Assembly: GCA_012271065.1 (NCBI GenBank)
Contig: JAAXHE010000316.1
Location: forward strand, 1-8,145
DNA length: 8,145 nt
Direction of reading: 5' to 3'
Origin: Candidatus Latescibacterota bacterium
Lineage (GTDB): Bacteria; Latescibacterota; UBA2968; GCA-2709665
Shown here: piece by piece, positions 6,395 to 8,145 of the stretch
How the letters are laid out: the number at the start of each line of letters is the position of its first letter
Position numbering within the stretch: position 1 is the first letter of the stretch
Notes under the pieces: model-generated
Database searches by the model: none
What the model was told of the DNA's origin: nothing
What the model saw: the letters and a program-made list of their open reading frames with translations, nothing else
Translations under genes and position numbers: made by a program

Positions 6395-6502
6395 ATGTGT
6401 TCGATTTCTGTTAATTTGCCGATAGCAATTTTGGCACTTCATCGTGTAACCAGGGGCGGTAAGCATGGCGAAATTCGAAAGGCGCGATGCGGTTTGTTAT
6501 AA
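6395..6502 (+). CDS. Possible 35-residue small protein
   Basis: An ATG at 6395 is preceded by GAGGA (6382-6386) with an eight-base gap, a good ribosome site. The frame runs 35 codons to TAA at 6500-6502, and a terminator begins 23 bases later. The peptide starts MCSISVNLPIAILALHRVTR, a short hydrophobic stretch, and continues as a basic tail with several Arg and Lys, ending KARCGLL. The hydrophobic part is shorter than a normal membrane helix. I know no family for it. A TTG at 6377 could add six residues. What supports it is the fit of promoter, ribosome site, frame and terminator; chance remains a real alternative. Confidence 0.3.
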   Translation: MCSISVNLPIAILALHRVTRGGKHGEIRKARCGLL

Positions 6503-6525
6503 GTTCAGATTTAGAACGAATTAGG

Positions 6526-6561
6526 GCCGCCATCGATGCCGATTCGATGGCGGCTTTTTTT
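6526..6561 (+). terminator. Intrinsic (Rho-independent) terminator
   Basis: GCCGCCATCGA (6526-6536) and TCGATGGCGGC (6544-6554) form a perfect 11-bp GC-rich stem with a seven-base loop, followed directly by seven Ts (6555-6561). No T run follows on the other strand, so it acts rightwards. It ends the candidate small transcript and could also stop read-through from the ankyrin gene 440 bases upstream. Confidence 0.93.
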
Positions 6562-6701
6562 AGTTGTCTGACATGGAGATTGCGAAAACTACATGGACCT
6601 CGATTCGACATTTCTATAACGACAAAAAACTTAATATGTCCTCGGATTAACCGTAGCATAATACTCTTCGACAGACTCAGGCGACCGGCTTGGCTTCGGC
6701 G

Positions 6702-6721
6702 ACTCCCGCTCACGGGGGAGT
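6702..6721. repeat. Hairpin upstream of the ABC exporter
   Basis: ACTCCC (6702-6707) and GGGAGT (6716-6721) are inverted repeats separated by eight bases. An alternative inner pairing, CCCG/CGGG, also exists. No T run follows on either strand, so it is not a standard terminator. It may be a leader structure or a REP-like palindrome. A direct repeat GGCGAC lies just before it. Confidence 0.4.
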
Positions 6722-6855
6722 GATTGGATATTTAGACGTTCCGGCGCGTTCACTGCCGCCTATCCGGCTGTAACTGAAAAACGCGAAGCCGCAATAGGTC
6801 TTTGAACGACAATCGTGCAACCCTTTCGAGAACTTACCAAGATCGGATATTTCAA

Positions 6856-7854
6856 ATGAATAAACCGCTGATCAGTGTCGAGAACGTAACCAAGACCTTC
6901 AAGAGGCAGAAGAGAAAGGAAGGGTTTCTGGGAGCCGTACATGCACTGTTCAGCCGGCAATACGAGACTATAACGGCGGTTGACGACGTCTCGTTCGAGA
7001 TCGGGAGGGGCGAGGTTCTGGGATATATCGGCCCGAACGGCGCCGGCAAGTCCACAACGATCAAGATGCTGGTGGGGATTCTGGTGCCGAATTCAGGGCA
7101 TATACAGGTTGGCGGATTGGTGCCTCACGAGGACAGAATCGAAAATGCCGCAAGAATGGGTGTCGTATTCGGCCAGAGGACGCAACTCTGGTGGGACATT
7201 CCGGTTTCAGAGTCATTCAGTCTGATGAGGCACATGTATAAAATTCCTCCAGGACGATTTCGGGAGAACCTGGGATTATTCTCTGAAATCCTTGGCCTGA
7301 AAGAGTTTATCAATACGCCAGTAAGGCAACTCAGCCTCGGTCAGCGAATGAGGTCGGACATCTGCGCAGCGCTTCTGCACGATCCTGCGATTGTCTATCT
7401 CGACGAACCGACCATTGGTCTGGACGTAGTGGTCAAGGAGAACATACGGGATTTTATCAAAGAGATGAACCAGAAGCGTGACACCACGGTAATCCTGACC
7501 ACCCATGATATGTCCGACATTGAGAAACTCTGTACACGCGTGATGGTGATCGACAGCGGCAGCATAATGTACGACGGCAACCTGCAGCAACTGAAAGATC
7601 GATTCGGAATGGACGAAACGCTGGACGTCGAAACGGAAGCGCCGGTTGCCGACCCGGACGATCTTTACCAACTCGGGGTCTCGGAATTTCAACAGGAAGG
7701 AAGCAAGTTATCGATAAAATACAATAAGGCGACAGTCAACTCCACGGCCGTAATCGGCTGGGTCATGGAACGACGTCGCGTGAGGGACTTTGTCGTCAGA
7801 GAGACTGAAATTGACGAAGTAATCAGAAGGATGTACCTGGCCAGAACCAACTGA
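6856..7854 (+). CDS. ABC-2 type exporter ATP-binding protein (COG4586-like)
   Basis: This 332-residue cytoplasmic ATPase energises an exporter. Counting from the chosen ATG, Walker A is GPNGAGKST (59-67), the Q-loop glutamine is Q107 in VVFGQRTQLWWDIP, the signature is LSLGQR (159-164), Walker B is IVYLDEP (179-185) with catalytic E184, the D-loop is TIGLD, and the switch histidine is H217. LSLGQ instead of LSGGQ, the N-terminal insertion (KRQKRKEGFLGAVHALFSR, about 16-34) and the C-terminal extension of some 80 residues fit the uncharacterised COG4586 group rather than simple drug-exporter ATPases. The ATG at 6856 gives the normal MNKPLISVENVTKTF start; a TTG at 6802 would add 18 unlike residues. 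Its ribosome site is poor (CGGAT at best). The permease gene follows after 23 bases. The substrate is unknown. Confidence 0.94.
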   Translation: MNKPLISVENVTKTFKRQKRKEGFLGAVHALFSRQYETITAVDDVSFEIGRGEVLGYIGPNGAGKSTTIKMLVGILVPNSGHIQVGGLVPHEDRIENAARMGVVFGQRTQLWWDIPVSESFSLMRHMYKIPPGRFRENLGLFSEILGLKEFINTPVRQLSLGQRMRSDICAALLHDPAIVYLDEPTIGLDVVVKENIRDFIKEMNQKRDTTVILTTHDMSDIEKLCTRVMVIDSGSIMYDGNLQQLKDRFGMDETLDVETEAPVADPDDLYQLGVSEFQQEGSKLSIKYNKATVNSTAVIGWVMERRRVRDFVVRETEIDEVIRRMYLARTN

Positions 7855-7877
7855 ACAGGCTTAGAGGCGGCCTTGAT

Positions 7878-8145
7878 ATGAAAGTCTACACTGAATTCCT
7901 GAAGAACGCCTTCCAGTCCAATCTTGCCTACAAGATGAATGTATTCCTGAGCCTGATAAGTTCGATCGTCGTACTTCTGGTACAGATCTATTTCTGGCGC
8001 GCGCTGTTTCAGGATATCGGTCAGACACAGACGAACATGGGGGTCATCAGCTTTCGGGACATGGTCACGTACACGCTTGTCAGCACCGGAATCTCCATTG
8101 CCATCAGCACAACGACTGTGTTCAAGGTCAACGACAGAATCAGGA
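7878..8145 (+). CDS. ABC-2 type exporter permease (N-terminal part)
   Basis: The window holds the first 89 codons of an integral membrane permease, cut by the window edge. A cytoplasmic start, MKVYTEFLKNAFQSNLAYKM, is followed by a hydrophobic helix at about residues 22-45 (VFLSLISSIVVLLVQIYFW), a polar loop and a second helix from about 64 (MVTYTLVSTGISIAISTTTV). This is the layout of ABC-2 permeases of the COG4587/COG3694 type, which normally sit in pairs after a COG4586 ATPase. A second permease is therefore expected beyond the window. The ribosome site GAGGCGG (7864-7870) lies seven bases before the ATG, and the short gap to the ATPase gene implies one operon. Confidence 0.88.
   Translation, partial: MKVYTEFLKNAFQSNLAYKMNVFLSLISSIVVLLVQIYFWRALFQDIGQTQTNMGVISFRDMVTYTLVSTGISIAISTTTVFKVNDRIR

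Larger units (their letters stand above)
6282..6561 (+). ncRNA. Candidate small RNA or small mRNA, about 280 nt
   Basis: The interval is bounded by the promoter at 6247-6275 and the intrinsic terminator at 6526-6561, both on the + strand. It contains three TTCGAAA heptamers (6326, 6364, 6474). I looked for marks of 6S RNA, tmRNA, RNase P RNA and SRP RNA and recognised none. It may be a regulatory RNA, or the message for the 35-codon ORF at 6395-6502. The 5' boundary is the predicted start site and has an error of a few bases. Confidence 0.42.
6090..6855. other. 766-bp AT-rich spacer between ankyrin gene and ABC exporter
   Basis: No conserved gene is visible. Just after the ankyrin stop, CGCT-TC-GTCAC-AA-GTGAC-AGCG (6132-6153) forms a bulged 9-bp hairpin without a T run. 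From 6247 to 6561 lies the candidate small transcription unit described separately. Beyond its terminator, 6562-6855 holds a hairpin ACTCCC/GGGAGT (6702-6721) but no clear promoter for the exporter operon. TATAAC at 6615-6620 is a possible -10 without a -35. The reverse open frame at 6411-6713 and the forward one at 6487-6723 run through the terminator and match nothing I know. Confidence 0.6.

Noticed and set aside
6405..6458. Short reverse-strand peptide starting MKCQNCYRQI, like the start of a zinc-ribbon protein
   Set aside because: The frame stops after 17 residues, no second CxxC follows, and a remnant cannot be shown from so little sequence.
6411..6713. 100-codon reverse open frame in the AT-rich spacer
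   Set aside because: It runs through the terminator stem, has no good ribosome site and resembles nothing I know.
6487..6723. 78-codon forward open frame
   Set aside because: It reads straight through the 11-bp terminator at 6526-6561, and its product has no recognisable motif.

Overview
This window is bacterial: Shine-Dalgarno-led genes, short overlaps and spacings between genes, sigma70-like promoters and one textbook intrinsic terminator. Coding DNA is GC-rich, while the spacer around 6100-6660 is clearly AT-richer (6241-6300 has 17 G/C in 60). The lineage cannot be fixed from sequence alone. The gene set (CofD/YvcK-like protein, SAM hydroxide adenosyltransferase, RadC, ankyrin protein, ABC-2 exporter) would fit an uncultivated or little-studied GC-rich phylum, but this is only an inference.

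Left part (1-2751, + strand): the possible tail of an upstream gene overlaps by ATGA a 658-residue fusion of a HAD phosphatase domain with a CofD/YvcK-like domain. That gene overlaps a second, stand-alone HAD hydrolase by 20 bp, so the set looks like one translationally coupled operon. The YvcK family is linked to UDP-GlcNAc sensing and cell-envelope/carbon control, so a phosphatase working with it is plausible but untested.

Middle (2765-4611, - strand): a SAM hydroxide adenosyltransferase (DUF62 family) meets the HAD gene tail to tail with 13 bp between them. Upstream of it lies a 371-bp spacer holding two oppositely oriented arrays of a 7-bp repeat (consensus GGKAGAC) that can form a large imperfect hairpin, and then radC.

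Right part (4612-8145, + strand): a 374-bp divergent spacer carries a likely promoter and a perfect 7+7 palindrome in front of an ankyrin-repeat gene. A 766-bp AT-rich spacer follows. It contains what looks like a complete small transcription unit: promoter TTGACA-N17-TATTTT, Shine-Dalgarno site, 35-codon ORF, and an 11-bp-stem terminator with seven Ts. The window ends in an ABC-2 exporter operon (ATPase plus the start of its permease).

The items most worth following up are the small transcription unit at 6247-6561, the heptamer repeat hairpin at 3589-3735, and the HAD-CofD/YvcK fusion with its altered signature residues.
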